A stretch of 64,000 bases of DNA from Fictibacillus norfolkensis (GCF_014836645.1 NZ_JACSQM010000010.1:27507-91506); one strand, 5' to 3'. Counted from the first letter of the stretch, positions 41,853 through 52,730 are shown. Made by a program: numbers and translations. The notes: generated by a model from the sequence alone, not told the origin.

Positions 41853-44800
41853 TTAAACTCTTACTAAGTTAATGCAAGTCAGGTCAAAAGTTACATTCCT
41901 CCTTCTTATTACTCCCCCCACAATTGCTTCGTAGGTAAATAATGCACAATTGGCTGCAGAATCTATACGTTCTAACGTAAAAATCGTCGGTTTTCCTGAA
42001 CCATCAAGGCTAATAGGGCTGCTTCCAATGATAATGTAAAATTGAGCTGCCCCAGGAACAGGTGGTACTGGAGTAATCGCAACAAGAGAAATAGGTAAAA
42101 GTAATTCTTCTCCTGCAGCCAGGGTAATGATGGTCGAAAATGGTTGAAACCCTGAAGCGACAGCACGCAATTCATAAGTGCCGGCTGGTATTCCTAAAAG
42201 AGAATATACACCACTTTCGTTTGTTTTTACTTCAGCAACAAGCTGCCCTTTTTCATCAAAAATTTGAATGATGACACCGGAAATCGGTTCACCCGTCCCA
42301 CTATCTGTTACTTGACCCGTGATATCCCCATCTGCTCCAGGGACTAATGCGAAATTGATTCCCTTCAAATTTTGACCTTGTTCGAGTTGCACGTTTAACG
42401 AGTCCTCTAGATAGCCTTCTGCATTTGCTATGACCGAATAAATACCAGCACTGAGATTTCCAATGAAATAACTGCCATCCTCTTCAGTAAAAGTCGTACT
42501 TACAAGAACACCTTTCTCATCGAAAACTCTGATAGTCGCTTTACTCAACGGTCCATTTCCGGCAATAATAACCGTTCCGGAAATAGAGCCAGGATTGATG
42601 GGCAATACAAAATTCTCCACATTTGTATCGTTAATGAGTAATGTGGACTGTCTTCCATCCGATCCAAATCCTTGTGCAGAAGCTCTAAGAGTGAATGTTC
42701 CATTACTCAAACCTGTAAGGGTATAAACACCTTCTATATTAGTAAGTGCAACGGCTATCGGACGGCCAAGCAGATCAAATGTTTCAACAATAGCACCCAC
42801 GATCGGCAACCCGGTTTCTGCATCTGTTACAGTTCCAGTAAAAGTACTTGGTATTGAGATCAAGTTAAAGTTCACTACATTCGGAATGTTTGGTTCAGCA
42901 GTAAAGCTAATCGTGTTACTTCTGTAATCATTGTTCAATGCTGTCAGACTGAACTCTCCTGGTAAAAGCCCTTCAATAAGAAAATCACCATTTATATCTG
43001 TCTGGACCTCTGCAATGACTACACCATTTTGGTCAGATAATCGTAATAGTGTGTTTATTAACGGAATACTGCCATCACTGTTTCTGACAGTTCCGGATAC
43101 ACTAGCTGTTGCTGGGGATAATTGCAAATCAAGAAAAGTTACATTTGCTGATTCCACACTTATGGCAGCAGAATCATTTCCATATTGTTTATTTGTAGCA
43201 ACAATTGTATAGTTTCCTGCAGGTATACGACTGAATCTATACCTGCCTTGATCATCTGTTAATGTAGTTGCTACAACTGGTCCTGATGAACTGATCTTTC
43301 GCAGCTCAATATTCGTTCCAGAAAGAAATGCACCTGTTGCAGCATCTGTGACAATTCCTTCTACACTTCCAGGCTCACCTGAAAGAATTAAGTTTGTGAT
43401 CGTAGTTTCATTAGGAGCGATTACAGCAGATAATGATCGTTGCTCATATCCAGGTGCACTAACAATCATCGTGTAGATTCCTGGCAAAAGGTCAATGACA
43501 GCATAAGTGCCATCAGTCTGAGTTAATACACTCGTTACCACTGCACGGTTTGCATCAATAATTTGAATGATTGCACCGGGTATAGGAGCGCCTAGAGAAT
43601 TTGTAATGATTCCAGTCAAATCTCCTGTTTCTGGTGAGATGGCAAGAATAGCCTGAGTTGTTTGCCCCTCTTCAATGATTACACCTTGTGATATATTGCT
43701 GTATCCTGGTCTAACCGCTGAGATTATTACAAGCCCTTCCTCTAAGTTTTGTAAGGTTAAAGAACCGTTCTGATCTGTTATTTGTTCTGTAATTGGCAGT
43801 CCCGTTGTATTGTATACACCTGTTAAAACACCAGTCACAGGATTGCTAGTAGTAGAGTCAAGAACCAAGATTGTTAGTGTTCCACCAACATCCTCTAAAG
43901 GAAGATTGAGTGGTGTATCTTCTCCTGAGAACACTTCGACCGCAAATGTTCCAGGAGCAAAACCTCGCGTTTTTACGTTTATTACGTAATCTCCTTGTTT
44001 GATCTGAGGGATTATATATGTTCCATCTGACTCCGCAAGCACCGTTGTCACAAGGACATTATTTTGATCATAAAGGTTAATCTGGATAACTCTCTGTATA
44101 ATCGGATTTCCATTTCTATCCGTTACAGTACCTAAAATATTTCCAAATTCCTCACTCAAAATCAGATTGGCCGTTGTGACGTTATCACTCACAACTACGG
44201 CCCCAACAGACTCTACAGCATACCCAAATAGATTAGCTGAGATTTGATAGGAATTAGGATTTAAGCCTTCAAATGCATAACTACCATTACGATCTGTTAC
44301 AGCTGTTGCAATGATAATATCGTTTAGTATTACATTTACAACTACCCCGGGCAAGAAGTTTCCGGTTGTATCAGTTACTGTTCCAGTAATGTTCCCCGGA
44401 TTTAAATCAAGGTTAAAAGATACATTGGATGTTTGCCCTGCAACAATGAATACACCTTGCGTATCACTCGTAAGCCCTTGAGCCACCACCGTAACAGCAT
44501 ATGTGCCAGCAGAAAGGTTTCCGATTACAAACGTACCATCACTATTCGTTATTGCTGTACCAACTACACTGCCATTTACGTCAATCACTTTTACAGCCGC
44601 TTCACTAACCGTACCTAAAGGACTCAAGACCGTACCAGAAACTACGCCAGGATTCTCTAACAAGAAACCGTCTGCGATTGATGCTTCATTTGCGCTAATC
44701 GTTACACCAGTAGTATACGTATTGAAGTTAGGAGCTGTTATTACGACGATATAAGGCCCTGGCTGAAGTCCATTAATCGTGTAAGTTCCATCTGGATCTG

Positions 44801-47800
44801 AAACACTGCTCGTAATGGGCTGTACACTGTCTCCAGCATAAATTTGAATGATAGATCCACTTATCGGTGATCCTGACAACTGATTAACAATTACACCTGA
44901 TAAGGTTCCAGGAAGTGGTGCAAGGTTAAAATTAACCTCTGCTTCTTCCCCAGAAACAACCTCAAATCCAATTTTTCCAGATTGATAATTTTCGTTAACC
45001 GCCACTAGCGTATAAGCACCAGGAGAGAAATTTTGCACAAAGAATCGACCTTGTTCATCTGTCTGTACTACAGCTACATTTACACCTTCTGCATTGATTA
45101 ATGTAACAACTGTTTTTACTAATGGCGTTTCACCTGATGTGATAACACCTCTCACACTTGCTGGGACAGGATCAAGTGTGAAATTTCGAGTTGAAGTTTC
45201 ACCGTTCTCAATACGAATGGAACCACTTTCCGTTCCAAACCCTTGATTTGATGCTTGCAATAGATAGGTTCCGCTGGATACTCTCTCAAAGCGATAATAG
45301 CCAGTGCTATCTGTAAGAGCAGTTTCAATGACAGGACCAAACGGACTTATTATTTTCAGCTCAACTGCTGCACCAAGTAATGGCTCTCCTGTTGAACGAT
45401 TTGTAATAATCCCCTGTATGAATCCACCTTCTTGAATAAGAACAAGGTCAACAATCGTTGTTTCATTTGGCACAACTGCTCCAGCACCAATCGTGCTTCC
45501 AAAATTATCTGCTGACGCTGTTATCGTATATTGACCAGGACTCAAGCCAGAAACTTCATACTTTCCTAAAGCATCTGTCAACACTGTAACTATAGGCGTT
45601 CCCGTGCTGTCAATAATTTGAACACTAGCTGTACCAATAGGGTTTCCAGTATTATCTAAGATGGTTCCATTTAAATTGCCTAATAAAGGAGAAAGATTTA
45701 GTTGAGCATTTGTGACTTCTCCAGCAGATATAATGGAACCAATCGATTCAGAGCCAAATCCAGGTGCAGAAGCCCTGATATTTACTGAACCTGGTGGTAA
45801 ATCTATGAATCTGAATATTCCTGCTTGATCACTTGTTACTTTAGAAATCAAAATTCCTCTTGTATCCCTTAACTCTACGAAACTACCAGGAAGCGGATTT
45901 CCTGAACTAGCATTTACAATAACGCCTTCAACAGATCCTCTTTCCTCAGGAAGGGAAACGATTAGGTTTGAAACCTCACCGTTGTTTACAAATGCCCCCA
46001 CTGTAACAGCCTGATAATTTTCAGCCCTAACGTTAATTTGATAAGCACCCTCAGGCAATTGAGAAAAGACGAATCGTCCATCAGCAAGAGCAGTAAATGA
46101 CTGTAACAAAACGCCGTTTACATTTAGTAATCTAATAGAAGGAAATGACCCTAAAATAGGATTACCATTTTCATCAACAACCACTCCTGTTATTTGACCC
46201 CCTACACTATTTAAGACAAAATTCAGAGTGGAAGTTTCATCTGGTAAAACAATTACTCCTAATTGAGATTGAAAATAGTAAGGTGATGTGGCAATCACTG
46301 TATAAGTGCCTGGGTCTAACAGTATGGAAGAAAAGTTTCCTTGATCATTTGCATTGGTTGCAATAATCGGGATTCCTTCTGGAGTAAGAAAAGTAATTAA
46401 TGTCCCCGGTAATGGCTCGCCAAACTCATCCACAACATTTCCTGTAATTGTTCCGCCCAATGGTGTTAATGAAACATTGATGCCTGTTAATTGATCGCCT
46501 GGTTGTAAAGAGACTCCTGACGTCGAGGATGAATATCCATCCAATCCAACAATGACCGTATAATAACCAGGTGGAAGATCTCCTATCTCATAAATACCGT
46601 CTAAATTTGTCGATCCGTTTCCTATTTCTATATCATTTTCATTAACCAATCGAACACTCGCATTTGTAAGTGGAACTCCCGCGCTATCCGTTATCGTGCC
46701 TGATACTGATGCAGGATTGGGTATCAATGCAAGTTGTATACTCGTTGTTTCAGCAGCATTCACAACAATACCGGCAGTACGAATTTGATAGTTTAAAGTT
46801 ACCGCATTTAAGGTATATGAACGTGGTGCAAGGCCTTCAATCAAAAAGTTTCCTTCTGCACCCGTTACTCTTCTTGCAATAGGTGTCGTCGCCCCTGGTG
46901 TATACAACTCCACCAATGCTCCTACTAGAGGGGATTGTGTTTGTTCATCTAAGATTACCCCTTGGACCTGACCTGGCTCAAGAATTAAAGAAAAATCTGC
47001 CTTTTCTTCTTCACCTGGCAATGGATCGATTGATAAACGAACTCTTTGATAATTTGGGGAGATGGCTGTAACAAAATACTGGCCCGCATTGAAACCATCA
47101 ATGAAATAGAAACCATTCTTATCAGTGGAAACTCCTCTAATGGTAAACCCATAGATATCCAATAAGCTGATCAATACACCACTAATAGGTTCACCCGTGT
47201 CTGCTGATCGAACAACTCCTGAGACTGCTGATGGAAAAGGTTTCAGTACAAAATCAACTCTTCTAGTAGTATTGGACTCTATAAACACAGAGGCACTTGA
47301 TGATCCATACCTTTCGTCAGAAAACACAATTACCGTATAATCACCTGGATAAACTCCTTGCGTAATATAATTTCCTTCTTCATCCGTTAAAGTCTTTGCT
47401 AATATTGGTCCAGTAGGTGTTAAATATCTTACATAGATCGTCGAATTCGCTATAGGATTTCCTGTTGTTACATCTGTTACTCTCCCGATAATAAAACCTG
47501 GTTCAGGAGTTAGAATAGAACTCAATGATGTCGTTTGACCAGGTAAAATAGTAAAGGTAGCGGTTTGGCTGGAGAATCCATCAGCATTTATTACAACACG
47601 GTATGAATCCGGTCTTAAATTCGGATACGTAAATTGTCCGAACGAATCACTAACAGCCTTAACATCTAACGGTTTTCCTAAAGAAGATATATTAATTATA
47701 GCGTTCGTGATCGGTTCTCCAGTCAGCTGATTGGTAACAAAGCCAGTTACAGAACCAGGGTTAGATGTTAATGATACATCTTGTATAAACCCTTCTAATC

Positions 47801-50800
47801 CTATGTTAACTGCAAAAACTTGGTTTCCATAACCTTCAGCAATCGCGTTTAGCAGATAGCTGCCAGGTGCAATGGAAGAAAAGGTGTAACTACCATCTAT
47901 CCCAGGAAATACTTTTGCAACATGAAAGCCGGTATTATCTGTTAGATAGAGTGATACGGCTGTATCCGTTATTGGATTGCCCGTATCCGTATCAATTACT
48001 GTACCACTTAATGTAGTAAGAATCTGCGCGAGCGGTACTGTAATCATAGTAACTTCATTACTTGTTACAATAACTGCAACGTTGTTTGGAGAATAACCAT
48101 CTAAAGTTGCACTAATAAAATACGTCCCTTCGCTTAGCTCTGGGATTTTGAACTGACCATTTGATTGAGCGATTAATGCTTGAAGCAGTTCTCCATTTGC
48201 ACCGAACAACTTCAATCGTATGTTGTCACCAGATAGCGGATTTCCTCCTTCATCTGTAATACTCCCCATAATCGTTCCAACCGTACTTGTTAATAGAAGT
48301 GTAGCTCCAGATGTTTCTTCACTTTGTACAATAACACCTGTTATCCCAGTGGAGTAATTACTAGCAGAAGCAGTAACTGAATATGAGTCTGGTAGAATAT
48401 TTCGGACTAGAAAATTTCCATATTGATCAGTTGAAGTAAAACGGACTAATAAGCCTATACTATCTCTTATCAGTATGGTGGCTCCGACTATTGGCAAACC
48501 TGATACAGCATCTAAAACATCGCCTGAAATCGAACCTCTGATCGTTTCCACTGCAAAATTTAAGTCTGTAATGTTTTGACCAGGGGAAATGGCGACATTA
48601 CCCGTTGCACTTGCAAATCCTAATGCTCTAATGACAATGCCATAAGAACCTACAGGTATATTTCCGATCGTGTAATTTCCGTTCTGATCTGTAGTTCCGT
48701 TTCCAATAGGTGTTTCATTCGAATCTAAAAGTAAAATCGTAACATTTGAAAGTGGTACACCTAAGTCTGAAACGATTCCCCCACTCACGCTTCCTGGATT
48801 TGGGTTTAGTGAAATGGAAATGGAAGTTGCCTGATCAGACTCAACTATAGCTCCCACGAAGCCAACAGCATAGTTCATAGCAGAAGCTTTAACGATATAG
48901 TTGCCAGGCGCAAGATTCTGGAATAAAAAAACACCTTCAGGATTAACGGCTGTAGCGTTAATGAACTGATTATCCATTGTATATAATTGCACCATTGCAT
49001 CGGTTACTAATGGCGAAACAGTGCCCGTTATCGAACCTGGATTTGGAGTCATGGCTATATCCACTTTTTGAGTTAAACCTGCTGGTATTAGCGTGCCGAC
49101 AGTCGTTGTTTGATACCCATCTGCTATGACGGTAAGTGTGTAAAAGTTCGGCGGAAGTCCTACTGAGTTAAATGAACCATCAGAATTTGTTAAAGTGGTA
49201 TCTATAAGTTTCCCGAGGACGTTTGTAACATTTACCGTTGCACCGGCAATCGGAAGACCTGACACACTTTCAGTGATCATACCTGTAACAAGACCTGGAT
49301 TTGGCACCAGACTAATGGTCACAGGAGACACAACTCCAGGCGTTAATTTGATTGAAGCAGATGCACTTTGAAAATTTTCTGCACTGACATTTATGTTATA
49401 TGTCGCAGGTGGAAGATCTTCAACAATAAATGTTCCATCCAAATCTGTGAAAGTAGTAGAGATTATCGACCCGTTTCCATCCATCAATTGAATCTGAATG
49501 GATGCACCCACTATTGGTTGACCACTATTATCTACGACTGTTCCTAAAATAGATGCTGGATTAGGAAATAAAACAAAATTGACAATCGATGTACTTCCAG
49601 CTGAAATAATCCCTCCACTAATACCTGTCTGAAAGTCATTAAAATTAGTAGATAAGATATAACTTCCTGGTGATAATTTTCCAATCGTGTAACTGCCGGC
49701 ACTATCCGTCACAACTCTTGAAATTAATACATCCGAATCAGCACTTCTGGCTAATACAACTGCACCAGCAATCGGATTTCCTACATTATCACGGACACTC
49801 CCAGAGAATGTTCCAAACAATGAAAGAAGCTCTGCATTAAGTATTGTCGTTTCGTTGTCTATTATTTGTGCTCCTATGGTAGCAGCGGAATAATTATCTG
49901 CTCCGATTATAACCGTGTACCTGTCAGGAGCTAATCCGTTTATCGTGTAATTACCATTTTCATCTGTTACAGTTTTGGAAACTACCGATCCATTTAAAAC
50001 GACGTCAACGGTTGCTCCTATTATAGGGGAGCCACCTCCGGTAATAACTCCAGTCAAAACACCTACAAGCCTTCTCAATGAAACATTTACCGTTGTAACA
50101 GCATCAGATTCCACATATACCCCAATTGTTCTCGTACCATGACCCTCTACTAAAAATGTAACAATATATGCGTCTGGCGCTAAAGAATCTACGACGAACT
50201 GTCCATTACCATCTGTCGTTACAGAAGCTTGCGTTATGCCACTGCTGCTTACGATTTTCAAACTTGTTCCTGGTAGTGGTTCTCCTGTGTCTTCATCCAA
50301 TACCGTACCTTGTATTGAACCTGGATTTGCCAATAAATTCGCATTAACAATTTCTGTTTCGCCAGCTTCTATTGAAAAACCTACTACAAAGGTCTGAAAT
50401 AAAGGTGCACTAACACGAAGTCTGTATGAGCCAGGAGCCAGCTTATTGATTGTATAATTACCTGCACCGTCTGTTATCGCTGAAGCTATTGCGATTCCGG
50501 TACTGCTTAACGCTTCAACAAGTGCACCTGCTATCTGAACTCCCTCACCTGAAATTGTTCCTGTTACAGTACCTGGATTCGCTTCAAGAGAAAAGTCTGC
50601 AATAGTCGTCTGATTGGATGGGATTCTCTGTCCGATCGTTACCGATTCAAAACCAGATGCTGAAACAGAAACAGTGTAGTATCCAGGAGTAGTAGAAGGA
50701 AAAGTATATTCTCCTGTTGGTGAAGAGATTGTCTTTGCTATTACAGTCCCAAGTGAATCTGACAGAAAAATGTCTGCTCCATTTATTGGTGCTCCACTAA

Positions 50801-52145
50801 TTGACGACCTAACTGTGCCTTGCAATATTCCAGGTATAGGTGAAAGAATGGGATTTATGATTGTAATTGTTTCTGCTTGAATGACGACACCTTGAGATAG
50901 CGTTGTATAATCTATCTTTGAGAATTCAATCGTATAAGTACTTGGTGCAATATTAGCAAAGCTATATTTCCCAAAAACATCGGTTTCAGTGACTGCTACT
51001 TGTGTAGCTCCTGATAAAAGGCGAACAGTTGTTGTTGGAACAGGCTGCCCTGTAGCCCCATCTAGTACTGTCCCTGCTGCTCCGCCAGTTGCCTGAACGT
51101 TAACTGAGATATTTGCAGAAATAGGTGTTAAGTCTCCGCCAGTAAAACTATCAAAACCCGTTGCTCTAGCGGTATTCAACACCCTATTACCCGGCGTATA
51201 AAATAAGCCTGCCTCTACAAACTCCAAAGTTGCAGTCGCACCTGGAGCTAAGTTTCCAACTGACCAAGTCAGAGTTTTCGTAACTGTATTGTATGCCGTA
51301 GTACCTTGAGAAACTGTTGCTACAGCAAAATTAGAAACAACATCCAATGAAACGATATCTGTTACATTAATTAATTTTGCCGTACTCTTACCTATATTTG
51401 TTAACAATATTCTTCCCGTCCATTGTGCAATCTGTCCTGTCACAGGTGAAGTTGGGCCGGAAATCAGTGATTTGGTAATCTGCAGTTTAGCACGAACATT
51501 CCCTGTATTAATCGTTGTAGGATTCGATAATGCATTTGCAAATGAAAATCCTTCTGAAGTTCGCAGTGAATCTTTGTTGTAATTGTTGTTGTTGGCGGAT
51601 GTGAAAGCAACCATCTGCACTGGACTTTGGGCATTAATGCCAAGGTAGGAAAAAAAAGTAGAAGCAGGGATTAGAAAATCGATAAAATAATTTTGAGTAT
51701 TACCTAACGATGAATCAGCTTGTAAAACACGGGCGACATCAAAATTAATGATCGATCTGGAATAATTAGGATTCCCCTTTCCGTTTGTCCCTTCTGCAGA
51801 ATCATCCCAAGAATTGACCTGTTTTACCGTATTCTGAATAAGGTTTACTTGATTATTCAGACCGTTGACCGCAAGTAGCCAATCATACGTTCCTGCTACA
51901 CCAGTAGTATTGAAAAGAACTCCCCATGCGAAATTAGCAAAAGACGTCTTCGTACTGTTTCTTGGATCGGATCTAACACGCATTCTAAAATAAACATTAA
52001 TATCGTCATACGCGTAGTAAAATGAAGGAAATGTTGCGTTCCCAACAATATCGGTACTTGCAGGATTCATATCGTTTACTACATCTGCATATGGCGACCC
52101 ACCAACCGTTATTGCTGTAAATTGACTATTTGTAGGAAATGACAA
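41853..52145 (-). CDS. Giant protein of 35 carboxypeptidase-regulatory-like (Cna_B-type) repeats
   Basis: Start chosen at TTG 52145, 7 nt after GGGGGTG; a GTG at 52181 in frame has no site. The 3430-residue product has: (a) an N-terminal ~215-residue domain (SQFTAITVGGSPYADVVND; DINVYFRMRVRSDPRN) of unknown fold; (b) a DUF11-like segment (ILLTNIGKSTAKLINVTDIV; LTWSVGNLAPGATATLEFVE) to about residue 350; (c) 35 units of ~86 residues, residues ~352-3357, each with GxVxGxVxD...G.P(I/L)xGAxV, TDxxGxYxxxxLxPGxYxV and a TxxNxxL end, i.e. seven-stranded beta-sandwiches; (d) a 73-residue tail with two Cys (NCALFTYEAIV; DLTCINLVRV). With the TTG start there is no signal peptide, and no LPXTG motif or terminal helix is present. 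A fibre on the spore surface assembled from the mother cell is the best guess; secretion by another route is possible. There is no internal frameshift. Confidence 0.85.
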   Translation of the reverse strand: MSFPTNSQFTAITVGGSPYADVVNDMNPASTDIVGNATFPSFYYAYDDINVYFRMRVRSDPRNSTKTSFANFAWGVLFNTTGVAGTYDWLLAVNGLNNQVNLIQNTVKQVNSWDDSAEGTNGKGNPNYSRSIINFDVARVLQADSSLGNTQNYFIDFLIPASTFFSYLGINAQSPVQMVAFTSANNNNYNKDSLRTSEGFSFANALSNPTTINTGNVRAKLQITKSLISGPTSPVTGQIAQWTGRILLTNIGKSTAKLINVTDIVSLDVVSNFAVATVSQGTTAYNTVTKTLTWSVGNLAPGATATLEFVEAGLFYTPGNRVLNTARATGFDSFTGGDLTPISANISVNVQATGGAAGTVLDGATGQPVPTTTVRLLSGATQVAVTETDVFGKYSFANIAPSTYTIEFSKIDYTTLSQGVVIQAETITIINPILSPIPGILQGTVRSSISGAPINGADIFLSDSLGTVIAKTISSPTGEYTFPSTTPGYYTVSVSASGFESVTIGQRIPSNQTTIADFSLEANPGTVTGTISGEGVQIAGALVEALSSTGIAIASAITDGAGNYTINKLAPGSYRLRVSAPLFQTFVVGFSIEAGETEIVNANLLANPGSIQGTVLDEDTGEPLPGTSLKIVSSSGITQASVTTDGNGQFVVDSLAPDAYIVTFLVEGHGTRTIGVYVESDAVTTVNVSLRRLVGVLTGVITGGGSPIIGATVDVVLNGSVVSKTVTDENGNYTINGLAPDRYTVIIGADNYSAATIGAQIIDNETTILNAELLSLFGTFSGSVRDNVGNPIAGAVVLARSADSDVLISRVVTDSAGSYTIGKLSPGSYILSTNFNDFQTGISGGIISAGSTSIVNFVLFPNPASILGTVVDNSGQPIVGASIQIQLMDGNGSIISTTFTDLDGTFIVEDLPPATYNINVSAENFQSASASIKLTPGVVSPVTISLVPNPGLVTGMITESVSGLPIAGATVNVTNVLGKLIDTTLTNSDGSFNSVGLPPNFYTLTVIADGYQTTTVGTLIPAGLTQKVDIAMTPNPGSITGTVSPLVTDAMVQLYTMDNQFINATAVNPEGVFLFQNLAPGNYIVKASAMNYAVGFVGAIVESDQATSISISLNPNPGSVSGGIVSDLGVPLSNVTILLLDSNETPIGNGTTDQNGNYTIGNIPVGSYGIVIRALGFASATGNVAISPGQNITDLNFAVETIRGSISGDVLDAVSGLPIVGATILIRDSIGLLVRFTSTDQYGNFLVRNILPDSYSVTASASNYSTGITGVIVQSEETSGATLLLTSTVGTIMGSITDEGGNPLSGDNIRLKLFGANGELLQALIAQSNGQFKIPELSEGTYFISATLDGYSPNNVAVIVTSNEVTMITVPLAQILTTLSGTVIDTDTGNPITDTAVSLYLTDNTGFHVAKVFPGIDGSYTFSSIAPGSYLLNAIAEGYGNQVFAVNIGLEGFIQDVSLTSNPGSVTGFVTNQLTGEPITNAIINISSLGKPLDVKAVSDSFGQFTYPNLRPDSYRVVINADGFSSQTATFTILPGQTTSLSSILTPEPGFIIGRVTDVTTGNPIANSTIYVRYLTPTGPILAKTLTDEEGNYITQGVYPGDYTVIVFSDERYGSSSASVFIESNTTRRVDFVLKPFPSAVSGVVRSADTGEPISGVLISLLDIYGFTIRGVSTDKNGFYFIDGFNAGQYFVTAISPNYQRVRLSIDPLPGEEEKADFSLILEPGQVQGVILDEQTQSPLVGALVELYTPGATTPIARRVTGAEGNFLIEGLAPRSYTLNAVTLNYQIRTAGIVVNAAETTSIQLALIPNPASVSGTITDSAGVPLTNASVRLVNENDIEIGNGSTNLDGIYEIGDLPPGYYTVIVGLDGYSSSTSGVSLQPGDQLTGINVSLTPLGGTITGNVVDEFGEPLPGTLITFLTPEGIPIIATNANDQGNFSSILLDPGTYTVIATSPYYFQSQLGVIVLPDETSTLNFVLNSVGGQITGVVVDENGNPILGSFPSIRLLNVNGVLLQSFTALADGRFVFSQLPEGAYQINVRAENYQAVTVGAFVNNGEVSNLIVSLPEERGSVEGVIVNASSGNPLPGSFVELRDTRGILISKVTSDQAGIFRFIDLPPGSVNIRASAPGFGSESIGSIISAGEVTNAQLNLSPLLGNLNGTILDNTGNPIGTASVQIIDSTGTPIVTVLTDALGKYEVSGLSPGQYTITASADNFGSTIGAGAVVPNETTIVDLVLIQEGGFIQGIITNRSTGEPLLGAAVELKIISPFGPVIETALTDSTGYYRFERVSSGTYLLQASNQGFGTESGSIRIENGETSTRNFTLDPVPASVRGVITSGETPLVKTVVTLINAEGVNVAVVQTDEQGRFFVQNFSPGAYTLVAVNENYQSGKIGFEVVSGEEAEVNFNLAPLPGTLSGVIVNQLSGSPISGSIIQIYAGDSVQPITSSVSDPDGTYTINGLQPGPYIVVITAPNFNTYTTGVTISANEASIADGFLLENPGVVSGTVLSPLGTVSEAAVKVIDVNGSVVGTAITNSDGTFVIGNLSAGTYAVTVVAQGLTSDTQGVFIVAGQTSNVSFNLDLNPGNITGTVTDTTGNFLPGVVVNVILNDIIIATAVTDRNGSYAFEGLNPNSYQISANLFGYAVESVGAVVVSDNVTTANLILSEEFGNILGTVTDRNGNPIIQRVIQINLYDQNNVLVTTVLAESDGTYIIPQIKQGDYVINVKTRGFAPGTFAVEVFSGEDTPLNLPLEDVGGTLTILVLDSTTSNPVTGVLTGVYNTTGLPITEQITDQNGSLTLQNLEEGLVIISAVRPGYSNISQGVIIEEGQTTQAILAISPETGDLTGIITNSLGAPIPGAIIQIIDANRAVVTSVLTQTDGTYAVIDLLPGIYTMIVSAPGYEQRSLSAVIAPNETTITNLILSGEPGSVEGIVTDAATGAFLSGTNIELRKISSSGPVVATTLTDDQGRYRFSRIPAGNYTIVATNKQYGNDSAAISVESANVTFLDLQLSPATASVSGTVRNSDGSIPLINTLLRLSDQNGVVIAEVQTDINGDFLIEGLLPGEFSLTALNNDYRSNTISFTAEPNIPNVVNFNLISIPSTFTGTVTDAETGLPIVGAIVETFDLLGRPIAVALTNIEGVYTLTGLSNGTFTLRASAQGFGSDGRQSTLLINDTNVENFVLPINPGSISGTVIIAGNGPLSKATIRVFDEKGVLVSTTFTEEDGSYFIGNLSAGIYSVIANAEGYLEDSLNVQLEQGQNLKGINFALVPGADGDITGQVTDSGTGEPISGVIIQIFDEKGQLVAEVKTNESGVYSLLGIPAGTYELRAVASGFQPFSTIITLAAGEELLLPISLVAITPVPPVPGAAQFYIIIGSSPISLDGSGKPTIFTLERIDSAANCALFTYEAIVGGVIRRRNVTFDLTCINLVRV
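42075..51092 (-). repeat. 35-unit array coding ~86-residue repeats, with an eight-unit superperiod
   Basis: Units average 258 bp. They are divergent at DNA level, with no identical tandem copies seen, but units eight positions apart are clearly more alike than neighbours. Examples: units 10/18 share IGNGxTxxxGxYxIG; 22/30 share PNETTI and QIID; 23/31 share GPVxxTxLTDxxGxYRF; 12/20/28 share AxSDGxxxIPxL-type text. Counting is by eye. Confidence 0.75.
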
Positions 52146-52383
52146 AATAAACACCCCCAATAAATAAATACATCTCTTCACTATACGTGTTCTTTATCCA
52201 AAAATTACCTTGTCATCTCTGTATTGAAAGACTTTTTTTCATAATGTAGAGAGAATTGTTTGCTTCACATTTAAAGGATTAATAGGTAAGTGGAGACGGA
52301 AGAATAATAACAAACATGTTTTATTAGGGAGTGAAAGGAGTTTGCTCGAGTTGATCTCATATCTATAAACCGAAAATGGACAA

Positions 52384-52416
52384 AAAAATAAAACCCGGAA
52401 CGAATTCCGGGTTTTT
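52384..52416. terminator. Terminator of the SASP gene
   Basis: AACCCGGAA (52392-52400) pairs with TTCCGGGTT (52405-52413) around a CGAA loop, with A- and T-runs on the two sides. Confidence 0.85.
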
Positions 52417-52435
52417 CTTACAAGGAGGTTACTGA

Positions 52436-52624
52436 TTAACGAAGTCCGCCTAGCGCTTGAGCTACAAGACGCTTAGTGATTTCGCCACCTACTGATCCGT
52501 TTGCACGAGAAGTTGTGTCTGGTCCAAGATGTACTCCGAACTCAGCAGCGATCTCTTGTTTCATTGCGTCAAGAGCTCCTTGTGCTCCAGGAACCACGAT
52601 TTGGTTGCTGTTATTACGTGCCAT
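52436..52624 (-). CDS. Small acid-soluble spore protein, alpha/beta type
   Basis: Start at ATG 52624 behind AAAGGAGGGAAATCGC. The 62 residues are a typical alpha/beta SASP: the GPR protease site EIAAEFGV, then [20 protein letters not shown]. These proteins coat and protect DNA in the forespore and are degraded at germination. A sigma-G promoter lies upstream and a terminator directly after, so it is monocistronic. Confidence 0.96.
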   Translation of the reverse strand: MARNNSNQIVVPGAQGALDAMKQEIAAEFGVHLGPDTTSRANGSVGGEITKRLVAQALGGLR

Positions 52625-52681
52625 GCGATTTCCCTCCTTTGGGATAATATGTACGAAAAACAATTTGTTTTCCGTTAAATG

Positions 52682-52711
52682 TAGTATGGGTTAATTCTGA
52701 AAACCTATTCA
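52682..52711 (-). promoter_or_regulatory. Sigma-G promoter of the SASP gene
   Basis: On the minus strand TGAATA (52711-52706), a 17-bp spacer and CATACTA (52688-52682) match the forespore sigma-G consensus closely. Confidence 0.85.
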
Positions 52712-52730
52712 TAGAAATATAATTTTTTTT

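Noticed and set aside
41853..52181. Many opposite-strand open frames within the giant repeat gene
   Set aside because: They recur with the repeat period and reflect the codon pattern of the sense strand; none has a ribosome binding site.
52145..52181. Signal peptide at the start of the giant protein from GTG 52181
   Set aside because: The hydrophobic stretch is short, there is no ribosome binding site for the GTG, and GGGGGTG is ideally placed for TTG 52145 downstream.
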